Of a stretch of DNA of 64,000 nt, positions 47,171 to 57,957 are shown piece by piece. The DNA comes from Lentinus brumalis (Eukaryota; Basidiomycota; Agaricomycetes; Polyporales; Polyporaceae): the NCBI GenBank assembly GCA_001792895.1, contig MARA01000004.1, positions 2,108,001 through 2,172,000 on the forward strand. Reading direction: 5' to 3'. The position numbers were made by a program, and so were the translations under genes. Positions within the stretch are counted from its first letter, which is position 1, and each line of letters begins with the position of its first letter. The notes under the pieces are model-generated. The model was not told where the DNA came from. It ran no database searches and saw only the letters and a list, made by a program, of their open reading frames with translations.

Positions 47171-47749
47171 ATGGACAAGCACCCATCCGTGAGTGATCGA
47201 GCGAGTGCTGTATACAGTTGACTCAGACATTTTAGTACGAGGCGCTGTCGCCCTACCTCACAAAATATCCCAAAGCAGCGGGATCGTTGTTCCAGACATA
47301 CAACGATCTCAAGCTAGGTGCGGCGGAATTGCGAGGCGACGAACCCGAAGCCAGAAATTTCTGACATATGACATATCTGTTCAGCGCAACAATGGACCGA
47401 CCTTGAAGTGGTCGAGCTTCCTGGATGTGCGCGATGCGGTATGCGCGGCCGGCGACCGCAGATGGTGAGTCCACTTCCGACGCCATAGTGAACCTCTGCT
47501 GATTGTGTCTCACACAGGATGACCTTTTGAGCGTCGTGCCGTGCTCGCTGTCCGAGTCACTGTCGACAGAGTGGTAGGCAGTCTTTTCTTGACATGCCTG
47601 CTCCTGTGGAGGCTGACCGTCACCATAGGATCCGCACGACCTTCAAGGAACTCGGCAGCCCTCCTCACGTCTATCTGGCAATCAACACCGAGGACTCGTC
47701 CATCGTGTACTACAAGATCAGTCCGGGCATAGTCAAGCCACCGCTGTGA
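47171..47749 (+). CDS. SEN15: tRNA-splicing endonuclease subunit Sen15
   Basis: Structural subunit of the heterotetrameric endonuclease that removes introns from pre-tRNA. Exons 47171-47188, 47236-47317, 47385-47464, 47518-47573 and 47629-47749 give 118 residues, all junctions in phase. The text begins MDKHPSYEALSPYLTKYP, passes LKLAQQWTDLEVVELPG, and ends HVYLAINTEDSSIVYYKISP plus GIVKPPL. The final SSIVYYK block is the recognisable Sen15 signature. It lies 240 bp downstream of SYF1 on the same strand. Confidence 0.85.
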
Positions 47750-48080
47750 TCGGCTCCATGCGTACCTGTCAGCGGTCGCCCAGACCCCTACCCGAGGCCC
47801 CCGACAATAATACGAAAAATGATACATTGGTAGGCACAGCTAGACAGAGCAATTTGGACAGCACAGTACTGTAGGGTAGGGGATATGTAGGTATGTACGA
47901 GCCGAATTAGCACCGTGGGCTATGTACGATGATGGAGGCGATATGTCACCCAGCGAACCATACGTGAAAGCAGTCCGTCGCGGTGATGAGTGAATGTGTA
48001 CAGTATGTACAGCACGGCTGACGCTGTCAGTGATGCGAAAGTAGAATGTTGCGACACCTCAGCCTGTGACCGAGTCGTGG
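47750..48080. other. Intergenic between SEN15 and the opposite-strand gene
   Basis: 331 bp between two convergent stop codons. Nothing beyond 3' untranslated sequence was recognised. Confidence 0.4.
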
Positions 48081-49333
48081 TCACCGGGTAGCACCCCAGC
48101 GGTCGACCTCGACGGCACAGATATCTTCCCAAATGGCATCCCATCCGCCCTGCGCAAGATGCGGCTGCGCCTGCCACATAGCGATGATGTGCCTGGACTC
48201 GTCGAACGTGACGTCATGCGGGCGTAGTTGCTCGACGAGGTCAAGGTGCATCTCCAGGGACCGTCGGTAGGGCTTTAGGATGTAGGGCAGCTTGGTGACT
48301 AGGGGGCGGTCAACGTCTGGGGAGGCGAGACTGCGGGGCGAGGACGTACCGAACTTTTCTAGCGACCAGGTCACCCAGAGGGGTTCCTCGACAAACTTCC
48401 AGCCCTTGGTCTTGTGCACTTCTTGGAGGAGGGTTTCCAAAGTGCGGATGATCTTCACCATCTTCAGGAACAACTTGTCCTACGGAGGCGAAAGTGAGCA
48501 GGATAAAGGAGTGGGGTCAGATGCACACGTACCAGTCGTCTGACCACCTCGTTGAGCTCCTGTATGCAGCTCTCCATGAAACGGAGCTTCTCATATACAA
48601 TGGGGTATGTCGGTTGCTTTCCGTGGGGTATTAGGGCGAGCTCATTACTAGCGCGAACCTCCTTAGCACCAAGTTCTTCCCCGGCCATGCGTGCATACAC
48701 TCACTCAAGTTCTGTCCGAGCATCAATGAGACTTGACGCGGCCTTGAGGCCCTGAGTGGACACTCGCTCATCCCACTCGTAGGCAATATTTCGCAGCTCG
48801 AGCAGCTGCGTTCGGAGTGTGCGGTGGTGGGGAAGCTCGGCGAGTCTTGAGGGAGAGGCAGGGGTATTGTGCTGACGAGCAGAGACTGGAGACGAAGTAG
48901 GTGTGGACGGGCCACGGAAGGATGCAAGCCGGCCGCTCATCGTGGTGTGCTGAGTAGAGTGGACGTCGATGGAGAGGTCTGAACGCGTCGACTTCAAGTA
49001 TGCTGTGGTCGTGTCGTGGCTGCAAAAAGTGTGAGACAGGCTGGCGTATAATCGAAGGTCCGATACTCACGCGCGACCGCGGCGCAGGATCCAATTGGGC
49101 TTGGCCAACCCTGGATGTTGTTCGCGGCTATCTCGCGTACGGTAGATCTTCGACAGTTTGAGTTTGGCTGACGGCAATGTGCACCTCTGTTCTCCTCCGC
49201 TGTCGAGAGCTATGTGAGTTGAGCGTTGGTGCAGGTCGCGCCGAGACATACCTGTATGCGGTCCCCAGGCCACTGGGATGTGGTCGTTGGGGGTCAGGGC
49301 ACGACGGTCAAAGGACGCGGGACGAGTCTTCAT
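48081..49333 (-). CDS. Conserved-looking fungal protein of unknown function
   Basis: The start at 49333 (MKTRPASFDRRALTPNDHIP) splices in phase through GTATGT...CATAG and GTGAGT...TTGCAG introns to a Ser/Pro-rich segment (MSGRLASFRGPSTPTSSP). A helical region follows with RTQLLELRNIAYEWDERVS, ASSLIDARTELENELALIP, YEKLRFMESCIQELNEVVR and KMVKIIRTLETLLQEVHKT, then WKFVEEPLWVTWSLEKF, a Tyr/Arg block and the end AVEVDRWGATR. The middle looks like a coiled-coil bundle and hints at a structural or complex-forming role. I do not recognise a named family. Frame continuity across all introns makes the gene itself secure. It is divergent from the WD40 gene, with 171 bp between starts. Confidence 0.72.
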
Positions 49334-49504
49334 TTAGACGGCAATCATAGAGCTCCCTAAGCGCCGGATCTCGATGTGGCCACAATGGGCAAGTCTATGA
49401 CACAGCGGCGAGCGCGTCGACAAAGGTCAACAACTTCAACAAGCCGATCAATTGGCTGAACAGGCAAACAAGGGTCCTTCCTCAGGGTCCTGTTCGTGAC
49501 GACC

Positions 49505-51141
49505 ATGCAGCCCGCAGACGACTCCAACCTCCTGCGCTCCGAAGCAGAGCTCAAGCTCGCACACGTACGCTATTCGACGCGCCATCGTCGTCCCTGCGTC
49601 TCGCTCTGACACTACCGAAGGCCCGCAAAGACAAGGCGGAGCGTATAAAGGACCTTGGCTCGCCCATAGAGATCACCGGGAAAGCGCTGGCCCTCCAAGT
49701 CCGCGGTAACGTCGCCTGGATCGCGGAGAACACGACCGTGATCAGAAAGCTCGACCTGGAGGTGGGTCGCTCTCAGTGGCCGCGCGTCCCCTGCCGATGA
49801 TCGTTGCGAGGAGCTCACTGCGGCAGACAGACGGGGAAGACGCTTCAACTGTTCAAAGGACATACCGCCCCGGTGACATCGCTCGCGTTTGTCGACCGTG
49901 TGCCGGGCTCCGGCAAGGGCGATCTGCTCATTACCGGCTCATGGGACAAGGTAGCCCTCGTTGCTTTCGCTGCGTTGACCCAGACAATCTGACGATATGG
50001 TTACTAGACAATCAAAGTGTGGGATGTCCAGGTCAGCCGTTTGACCTCCTGCAATGCTCTGGGCTCACGGCATTGTCATAGACAAAGCAGCTCGTATCTT
50101 CTACGGAGGCGCATTCAGACTTCGTGAAGGCACTGCATGTGATACCTTCACTGGGGCTTCTGGTGTCCAGCGGTTCTGACAAAATCGTTCGACTATGGTC
50201 TGGTCTTCCTAGCCCGGAGCTTTCTTTGTTGTCGGCTGACGAACATCTCCAGGGATCTCTCCAACGTGAGGGATGGCAAACCGTTAACATCGGTGGGTGT
50301 CCTGACAGATCACACACGGCCCGTTGAATCACTCGACGCACGGCCCGTGTCCGACACGTCTGCGGTGCTTTACACTGCAGACACGATGGGCATCATCAAG
50401 ATCTGGGATATATCGAAAGACAACGGCACGCCTCCTCGATGGCGCAGCACCCTAGTAGGGGAGTTGCAGCACCACCGGACAAAAGTCGACGACATGATCT
50501 ACGGAAATGGCCTTCTCTGGACTGGTGGGCCGCTCTCCTGTTCTTCCTGTCTTCACCTTCATCTAACATTTCTTCACTCTGCAGCGTCGACCGACGAGAC
50601 AGTGCACATCGTCCCGCACGTAGCACCTGCCCAACCCCCAGCACCAGGCACGAAGCCAATCCCACCCATCCAACACCCGACAGCAGTCCGCACCATCCTT
50701 CCGCTATCCGTGACCCCGCTCGGCGAGCCATATCTGCTGACCGGCTCCGGAGACGTGATTCGCGTCTACGACGTCTCATCCCCAGAAGAGCCCGAGCTCA
50801 TCGCAGAGATCGACGCCCACTGGCACGACGTGACGGCTCTGCGCCTGTGGATACGCAAGTCGCAGGTCGAAGGCGAGCCGGGGAAGGTCCGCGTAGAACC
50901 GTGGATCGTGAGTGCCAGCCTCGACGGTACGCTCAGAAGATGGAAGCTTGATGGTGAGTTGGACAACGGCTCAGTCCACGCACATCGTTGTGACATTGAT
51001 CGTGCAGACTTGCTGCATCCCCCACCACCGAAGAAGGCCGTGGAGGAGGAAGCCAAGCCAGCAAGCCCTCCCGCGTCGTCGACGGACGCGTTGGACGAAG
51101 ACGAAGAGCGAGAACTGGCAGAACTGATGGGAGAAGACTGA
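49505..51141 (+). CDS. WD40-repeat protein
   Basis: Beta-propeller protein with repeats visible at TLQLFKGHTAPVTSLAF with LLITGSWDKTIKVWDVQ, STEAHSDFVKALHV with VSSGSDKIVRLWDLS, LTDHTRPVESLDARP with LYTADTMGIIKIWDIS, HHRTKVDDMIYGNGLLWT with STDETVHIV, and a last blade with VSASLDGTLRRWKLD. The start at 49505 gives MQPADDSNLLRSEAELKLA. Introns are short and canonical. The acidic tail ends EDEERELAELMGED. The ortholog is not recognised and no function is assigned. It converges with nitronate monooxygenase, the stops lying 72 bp apart. Confidence 0.85.
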
Positions 51142-51213
51142 ATATATATCCAAGCACGCCGGAATTAAATGCTACACAGTATCGTACATATCCATGCAGA
51201 GACTTTCGACTCA

Positions 51214-52740
51214 TCACAGCTTCGCCTTGGGCGCCACCAGAAGGCTTGTAGCGTTTTGTAGGCTGGTCGCAGCTGTGTTGACCAGCTCGTCTACACTGCA
51301 GGGTTGTTCAGTATATCTCTCCCTGTGCTCTGCGTAACACTTACATCTCTTTCGCTGGCCGGATGTCCTTGATAGACCCTGCAACTCTGCCCATAAGCCC
51401 TGCGAGACGGTCAGATACGACGATCGAGGAGCACAGCGATCAGCGGCTTACACATGCGGCCCTCCATGGACTTCTCGGGGTGCTTCTCAAGCTCGACTTC
51501 ATGCGGGATCTTCCCCTGCGCAGTAAGCTCTGCGATTTCCTGCTCTCTACCATCCCTGGGAACGCACAACGGTGCGAAGTCAGCGGTGTCCACGAGAAGC
51601 TCGAAGCACGCTCACCAGCTGGCGACATAAGGCGTCTTCCGCACATGCATAGGGCGTCCAGAGTAGATGATGGTACGCGTGATATCGTCGTATCCCGCAC
51701 TCAGGACTAGATCTTTGTGGACCTTCGGCGCACCAGCCTCCACGCTGGCGACGAACCGCGTGCCCACCCACACCCCCGCTGCCCCGTATGACAGCGCCGC
51801 AGCAAGTCCGCGTCCGTCGGCGATACCGCCCGCTGCGACGACGAAGACCGGCTGGCCTGTGAGAGGGCTCTTGGCGTCCTTGCAAAGGTCGACGACGGCG
51901 GGGATGAGGATCGAGAAGGGCGTCTCGCCAGTGTGGCCGCCGCCTTCTCCGCCCTGCGCGCAAATGATGTCTACGCCTGAGCGGAGAGGTCAGTTCAGAG
52001 GCAAGTATGACGAGGCGAGTGGAGGTTGCCTACCCTGAGCTAGTGCCTTCGGGACGTGCTTAGGATGGCCGACCATGCTGCGAGAGAGACCGTCTCGTGA
52101 GCACCAGGGGAGTCACAAAAGGCAAGGCCACCGACTTCATGACTACAACGCCAGCCGAGTGAAGCTTGTCGACCATCTCCTTGGGCGGGACGCCGACTGC
52201 GCAGACAAAGAGCTTTGCCCCGCTCTTGACGATGACTTCCGTGAGGAGCGGGAGCTGGCCCTTCGAGTAGTCGTACTGTGCAGGGGCGAGTGAGCTATCT
52301 TGACAGCGCTAGCACAGACTCATAGACGTACGTTGGTCTTGCGTGCATTCCCGCCCACTTGGGGGATGAGCAAGTCGATGCCGAACGGCGCGTTCGGGTC
52401 TTCGAGGTGGCTCTTGAGTTCGTCGATGTTGTCCTGGAGCATCTTCGGGCTCTGACGGACACCTCCAATGACACCAATCCCGCCTGCATTCAAGATGTGA
52501 GCACATTGACACGCCTCCTATATCAAGTGAGGGAGATGCGTACCGGCATTCGTAACAGCTGCAGCCAGTCGCGGACCTGCCGCAACGTTCATCCCTGTTG
52601 CGAGGAAACGAGTCACGCTTCTGTGAGGCGAGTTTATGGGCATAGACTCCGAAGAGATGCTCACCGGCCAACATGACCGGATGGTTAATCTTGAATAGTT
52701 TCGTGAGCGGGGTCGAGAAGACTGGCGGAGAAGAGGGCAT
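51214..52740 (-). CDS. Nitronate monooxygenase (2-nitropropane dioxygenase family)
   Basis: FMN-dependent TIM-barrel enzyme that oxidises alkyl nitronates such as propionate-3-nitronate. The start at 52740 is MPSSPPVFSTPLTKLFKIN, then HPVMLAGMNVAAGPRLAAAV, TNAGGIGVIGG, HLEDPNAPFGIDLLIPQVGG, VDIICAQGGEGGGHTGE with the conserved active-site His, FVVAAGGIADGRGLAAALSY and GAAGVWVGTRFVASVEAGAP. The C-terminus is LVAPKAKL. Seven or so short introns, all canonical where checked. The gene is complete. Its start codon lies 126 bp from the transposon end, so its promoter is largely displaced. Confidence 0.9.
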
Positions 52741-52859
52741 GGTGGGCTTCGATGTTGCGCGTCGGTCGTCGAGTTATGGAAAGACGTCGCTGTTCGCAGC
52801 AGCTACTTATGTCGGGGGTGGATGAACGGTGCCTGCAACTCGAGTAGCCGGTGCCGGAG

Positions 52860-52866
52860 GGTCATG
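52860..52866. repeat. Left flanking 7-bp direct repeat of the transposon
   Basis: GGTCATG immediately precedes the left inverted repeat and recurs immediately after the right one at 62156-62162, as expected for a target-site duplication. Confidence 0.7.
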
Positions 52867-53716
52867 CCCAGTGAGAATCGACATAGAAACTTCGGATAAC
52901 CACAGATAACCCAGCGGAATTATGCAAGGATACCCGTGGTTGCCCGCGGTTACTCGAGACTACGCGCGATCGGCAGCAGCCCGCTTCCTGAAGAGTAACC
53001 AGCAGTACCCCATAGATGTCCAGTGATATCCAACGTAGCCGATAGTATCCACCGATAACCAGATGTATAACCATGTTTAACAATACAACTAGTATGCTTG
53101 CCCGCCCCCCTGCGCGCTCGCTCGCCCGCCAGCCTGCCCGCCCGCCCGCCCGCCTGCCCGCTCCCCTGCCCGCCCTCCTGCTCGCTCGTGCACACACCCA
53201 CTCGCTGGCCTCCTCGTCCTCCTTCCACCTGTCCACCTGTCCACCAGCTAGCCCGCCTGCCTGCCTGCCCGCTCGCCCGCTCGTCCGCCTGCCCGCTCGT
53301 CCGCCAGCCCGCTCGCCCGCTCGTTCGCCCGCTCGTCCGCCCGCTCGTCCGCTTGCTCGTTCGCCCGTTCGTTCGCCCGCTCGTTCGCCTGCCCACCTGC
53401 TCGTCCGCCCGCTCGTCCGCCTGCTCGTCCGCCCGCTCGTCCGCTTGCTCGTTCGCCCGCTCGTCCGCTTGCTCGTTCGCCCGCTCGTTCGCCCGTTCGT
53501 TCGCCCGCTCGTTCGCCTGCCCGCCCGCTCGTTCGCCTGCCCGCCCGCTCGTTCGCCTGCCCGCCCGCTCGTTCGCCTGCTCGCCCGCTCGTCCGCCTGC
53601 TCGTCCGCCCGCTCGTCCGCCCGCTCGTCCGCCTGCTCGTCCGCCCGCTCGTCCGCTTGCTCGTTCGCCCGCTCGTCCGCCCATTTGCCGGCCCGCTCCC
53701 TCCCCTGCTGGGCCAC
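52867..53716. repeat. Left end of the transposon: inverted repeat, subterminal motifs and a minisatellite
   Basis: 52867-52895 is the left terminal inverted repeat. 52896-53075 holds repeated GATAACC/GTAACC-like subterminal motifs. About 53095-53700 is a C/G-rich minisatellite with a roughly 12-bp step (CGCTCGTCCGCC and variants with TTGCTC or GTTCGCC). Its composition avoids stop codons in several frames, producing long artefactual Arg/Ala/Asp and Pro/Ala/Arg frames on both strands. Confidence 0.75.
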
Positions 53717-56315
53717 CTACTCACACGCCGGCTGGCCCTGTTCCAGTTTGTGTGCCTGCTGCTGTGGTTCCTGCTTGGGCACCGGGGGCTCGCGTTGATT
53801 CTTCCACTTCTGTGGGATATGTTAGTACAGGGCAGGTCGCAGCGGTTCGGGAAGCACCTTGCGCGCGTTATCGCCTTTGAGTTCCGTGTAGAACTTATTG
53901 AAGTCCTCTTTTGTGCCGCCGGTCTCCTTGTACCATAGTACCGCGCACACTTCCCTGTGTAATGCAAGCGTGAGATCAGTTTCTCATGAACGTTGCGATC
54001 TCACTTCTGTTGACTGTCGTCGTTCCGGACTGGCGGCCATGGTGCAGATGTCTTGGACATCTTGGACTTCTTTGCCTTGGGCGCCGCGGGTGGCGCAATC
54101 TTAGCAGGCGGAAGCTTGATCCGCGCTTGCCCAGCAAGGACTGCGGTGCTACCGTCGCAGAGTTAGTACAATATATATACATACACATGTCGCTCTGACT
54201 TACAACGGATTTGCGACGCGGGCGCGCGCGGTCTGCGCACTCGCGGGATCTGCGCGCTCATTGTTGCTGTCGGTGGCTTCGAGGTTTCCAATACCCTGGG
54301 CTTGATCGGGATGGTCCTGGACGTCCGCGATCGACGGTGCGTGGACTGGAGTGCTAGGACGATCGCCAGAGAGGCCGAAGGTGCGATCAGATATGTCGGT
54401 GCTGCCAGAGGAGGTAGCCATGCCAGACAAGCTCGCAGAGTCGCCAGAGGCCGTGGGATCGTCTGAGTTCATGTTGTCAGCGTCGCCAAGATATGTCGTA
54501 GTCTCGCCAGACTCAAGCAGCAAGGACGAGTCAGCTATGTCGCCCTGAGGGCATACCGCGAGGCCCGAGTTAATCACCGTGTTGGTGATCGCGGCGTCGC
54601 CTGAAGTCGCCGGGCTTGCAGGGACAGTGGCGTCACCCGAGCGCACTTGTATGCTCGGGTGAGTGTCGGCGTTGAGAACCATCGGGCTCCCAGATTCTAG
54701 AGCATCGGGAGCTTCGACAGGAGTGTTGTCTGGCAGGGGTAGATAGTCGAAGTCGAAGTCGTCGCGGACCGGCACAGGGGCAAGACAGATGTCGTCCTTG
54801 ACGATCGTGGCATTGAGCGCATTGCTCTCTGGCATCGTGCACGCACGCTTGAAAGGTGCGCCGAGTTCCTCATCTGCGTCCCGTTTGCAGGACGCAGGAT
54901 GGCCTAGATCGTCCTCGGTGCCCACGTCCATCGTGTACTGTGCGGCATCTACGTGACAAGGAATCGTCAGTCTGTGCGCTGCCAACAGGGCGTCCATACC
55001 TAGTGTAGCGGCCTTCTGTACTCTCCTGTTGTTGCGACGCTTGTCCATCTTCTTGTCGTGTTTGGCCTTGATGATCTGAATCTCCTCGATGAGCAGCGGG
55101 TCCGTGACACGGCGCGGGTCCACGCTAGCCAGGAAGTTGGATCGCCACTGGGAGAAGCCGCCCTGGCCGAGCGCGTCGCTGTGCCAGCCGTTGTGACAGA
55201 ACCCAAGCTCGGGGGCCTTGCGCAGGATGCGCTGCGTGAAGTCCAGCTTGAAGGGGGTCGTCGCGGTGTGCCAGGTCTTTGGGAGGGCAGCAACACCATG
55301 CTCCTGTGCATGCTCGCGCCAGATCTCATATCCGTATCTGCGGATCTCCCTCGCGCGCACCGCGGTCACCGGCGTTCCATCTGGGTTAGTCATGAACGTC
55401 TCCTTGGTCTCACCATCTGCCATGGCAGTGTTGCCGCGCCGCCGCTCCTGTCCGGCCTTGGTTACCTTGTCTTTGCGGTTGGTCCATCGTTCACGGTACC
55501 AATAAGGGTGCTAAGTATGGCGACGTGTCAGCACATACACGCGCATATATGCGCGTACTCACTTCCTCGTGGCCCTTGTGGGTATACTTCACGATCTTGA
55601 ATGTACCATCGTCGTTCATAGGCAGATTGAAGGCCTTCAGCGTCTCGTACGTGCAGCGGGTTCCAGCGAAGTGCGCGAGGGGTGCAGGCGCACATTCGGG
55701 ATCCTCGGCGTACGGCGTCGCGTCGGAAGCGATGCCTGGGTTGATTCCTGGGACGAGCTCGGGGTCGAGTGCAAAAGACGACGCGCGCGTGCTAAGATTG
55801 TGGTGTTAGCCGGGTATATGCTTGATCTACTCACTCGACTCACCAGGTATCCACGGCACGCAGCGCAGCATTCTCCCGGTGCAGACGATCGACTTCGGCC
55901 TGATTTCCAAGGACCTGGGGGTTCAGATGACTCCTATGAGGTCAATGTATGCGTACCTTGTTGTAGAACATAGCGCTCTCGTGTTGATGGCGCTGCAGCT
56001 CAGCGTTCTCCCACCGTAGGCGCTGCAACTCGTTCATCGAGTTGCGAGGCGTGCCCTGGAAGGACGCATGTATGTGGTATCATATACAGCAACATTAACG
56101 CGACTTACCTGTGCTGGCCCCGCTGTCCAATACATCATCGGGGAGACCGGGGGTGTCGGAAGTGCGCCCCGCGGTGCGTTCTGATCCAGGATCGTCGTCG
56201 ATGCTGGGATTGACATGCCGATCCCTGGGATCGTCGGGATCGGCGTCGTGTGGCTCGTGGTTGCCGCTGGCGACATTGGATTTCCATCTTGATCGTGCGC
56301 TATCACCTGCCGCAT
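53717..56315 (-). CDS. Transposon-encoded accessory protein with leucine-zipper-like segment (TnpA-like role inferred)
   Basis: The start at 56315 reads MRQVIAHDQDGNPMSPAATT. After a GTAAGT intron comes a heptad-patterned stretch (RNSMNELQRLRWENAELQRH, then EVDRLHRENAALRAV), then PYWYRERWTNRKDKVTKAGQ and a conserved-looking block (YGYEIWREHAQEHG, GGFSQWRSNFLASVDPRRV). A long acidic Ser/Gly/Asp region and a basic stretch (IAPPAAPKAKKSKMSK) follow. The last exon ends KLEQGQPACE with the stop at 53719-53717, reached through an intron with a TACTAAC branch site. No family was recognised. Position in the element and the coiled-coil/basic makeup suggest a DNA-binding or end-binding helper, which is inference. 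Confidence 0.6.
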
Positions 56316-56627
56316 GTTGTGGGCGACTGAAAGGAGGGGAGGAGGCCTAGCGAGGAGAACAAGAACAAGAACGAGAGGTGGGGGCAGTCGTGGGGGGAGG
56401 AGAGCAGACGAGACAGAGAGACAAGAGAGACGCGAGCGCGTCGCGTCAGAAGGGGATCACGTGGGCGTGGGCTCGATGGGCGCCAGGGACCGTGCGCGAG
56501 GCGCGACCTTCGACATTCTCTACCACCTTGTCCACTCCTCTCCTTTCTCGATTCTCACCTCGCCACACAACGACCCTGCCAACCCCGGCTTTCTGCAAGA
56601 CCACGAGACGCAGGGTACTACAGGAGG

Positions 56628-57629
56628 ATGGATAGAACAGGGAGGGAGGAGAAGCAAACTGAGGACGGGTCTGGGGTCTCACAGCCTGAGCGCATGTCCC
56701 AGTATGTCCCCTCCTGTGCTCCTCGTGCGTTGCATTCCTGACCCGCCCAGGTTCCTCGAACGCGAGGGACCTGGGCTATTCCAATGGGCTACCCAGTTTC
56801 AGGACACCCCAGACTTCACACACACGCCAACGTCTCAAGTGTGTGCCCGTCTGGCACAGACGTCATTCCGCCTCGCCCAAGTCGCTCTGCGTGTAGCCTG
56901 GGGGCTCGGCGAGCATCCAGAGCATCAAGAGGACGATACTACCGACTTCCTGATGATAAGGCACGAGCTCGTCACGGCTTTCCAAGCTGTCGAGGACGTC
57001 ATACCGCGGGACGCTCGCCCTTTCATGTCCACACCCGCCGCAGCTCTGCGTATCAAATCTCCACCTCTGCCACACGCCATTCCGATTGCCCCGATTGTCC
57101 ACGACACGTTGCTCCTGCGCCAGGCTCTCAACGCCTCGCCGCATCCCACGGGTCACGCGCGTCCTCGCGTTCGATATCGTCGCCTCCACCGCAGAGGACT
57201 AGCTCACCTGTCCCTATCCAACCTTACCAGCCCAGCTCCCCTGCCACCCCTGAGGTCATTGACTCAGATTGGGTCTCACCAGGTCAGATCATCCCTTCAC
57301 GTCCATCGTCCCTTGCAGGTGGGGACCTTTCGGGGGCGTCGACGCCCATCACAGCGTCTCGCGCCCCTGTGGATCACAACCACTTGGCAAACCTCGTAGC
57401 CAACGCTCTCCTCGAGCCTCTCTGCGAGAGGATGCATGGCGACCCATTCCTCGACGCCCTCGCGAGCCGCGTCGCCACCCTCCTCGGTCCTCGCATCGAC
57501 CATGCGGTAGCTCAGACGTTCCAGAAGAATGACACCGGCGCTGGCTCTGCGTCGTCTGCGCCCCTCAAGTCTTCAGACTCAAAGAGACGCAAGTGCGGTA
57601 TGTATTCCTTCATCATCAGCTTACATTGA
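56628..57629 (+). CDS. Transposon ORF2, unknown function, one apparent frameshift
   Basis: ATG at 56628 gives MDRTGREEKQTEDGSGVSQP; a 49-nt GTATGT...CCCAG intron leads to FLEREGPGLFQWATQFQDTP, a helical region with LIRHELV-type text (FLMIRHELVTAFQAVEDVIP), a Ser/Pro linker (SISSPPPQRTSSPVPI), and HLANLVANALLEPLCERM followed by a Lys/Arg-rich end (SDSKRRKC). Between ALNASPHPTG and SRASSRSI one base is missing in the GGG at 57150-57152. The product resembles no family I know. It is transcribed divergently from the accessory gene and convergently with the transposase. Confidence 0.5.
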
Positions 57630-57957
57630 GATCAAGCTGATCAGACTGCAGGCTGACGATACCACGCCATGTGTCGTCCCCGCTGTCCTCGTCCCCGCTG
57701 TCCTCGTTCTTGCTGTCCTCGTCCCGCTGTCCTCGTTCTTGCTGTCCTCGTCCCCGATGTCCTAGTCCCCGCTGTCCTCGTCCCCGCTGTCCTCGTTCTT
57801 GCTGTCCTCGTCCCCGCTGTCCTAGTCCCCGCTGTCCTTGTTCACCATGATAAGTCGGTTCACGCTGATATGTCCCGGGTGTGCGCGTCCCCACTGTATA
57901 ATACAATTCCTTCCAGTTCTCGTGGGCAATGCATTGTGACTGTATGTACAAACATAA
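57630..57957. repeat. Minisatellite between transposon ORF2 and the transposase
   Basis: About 57675-57840 is a tandem array with a 15-bp step, GCTGTCCTCGTCCCC and variants (CGTTCTT, CTAGTCC), roughly eleven units. The remainder of the gap is 3' untranslated sequence of two convergent genes. Confidence 0.7.

Noticed and set aside
52862..53967. Several long Arg/Ala/Asp- or Pro/Ala/Arg-rich frames on both strands
   Set aside because: They are produced by the stop-free minisatellite; frames on both strands are open over the same bases and none has a domain or splice logic. The real gene ends at 53717.
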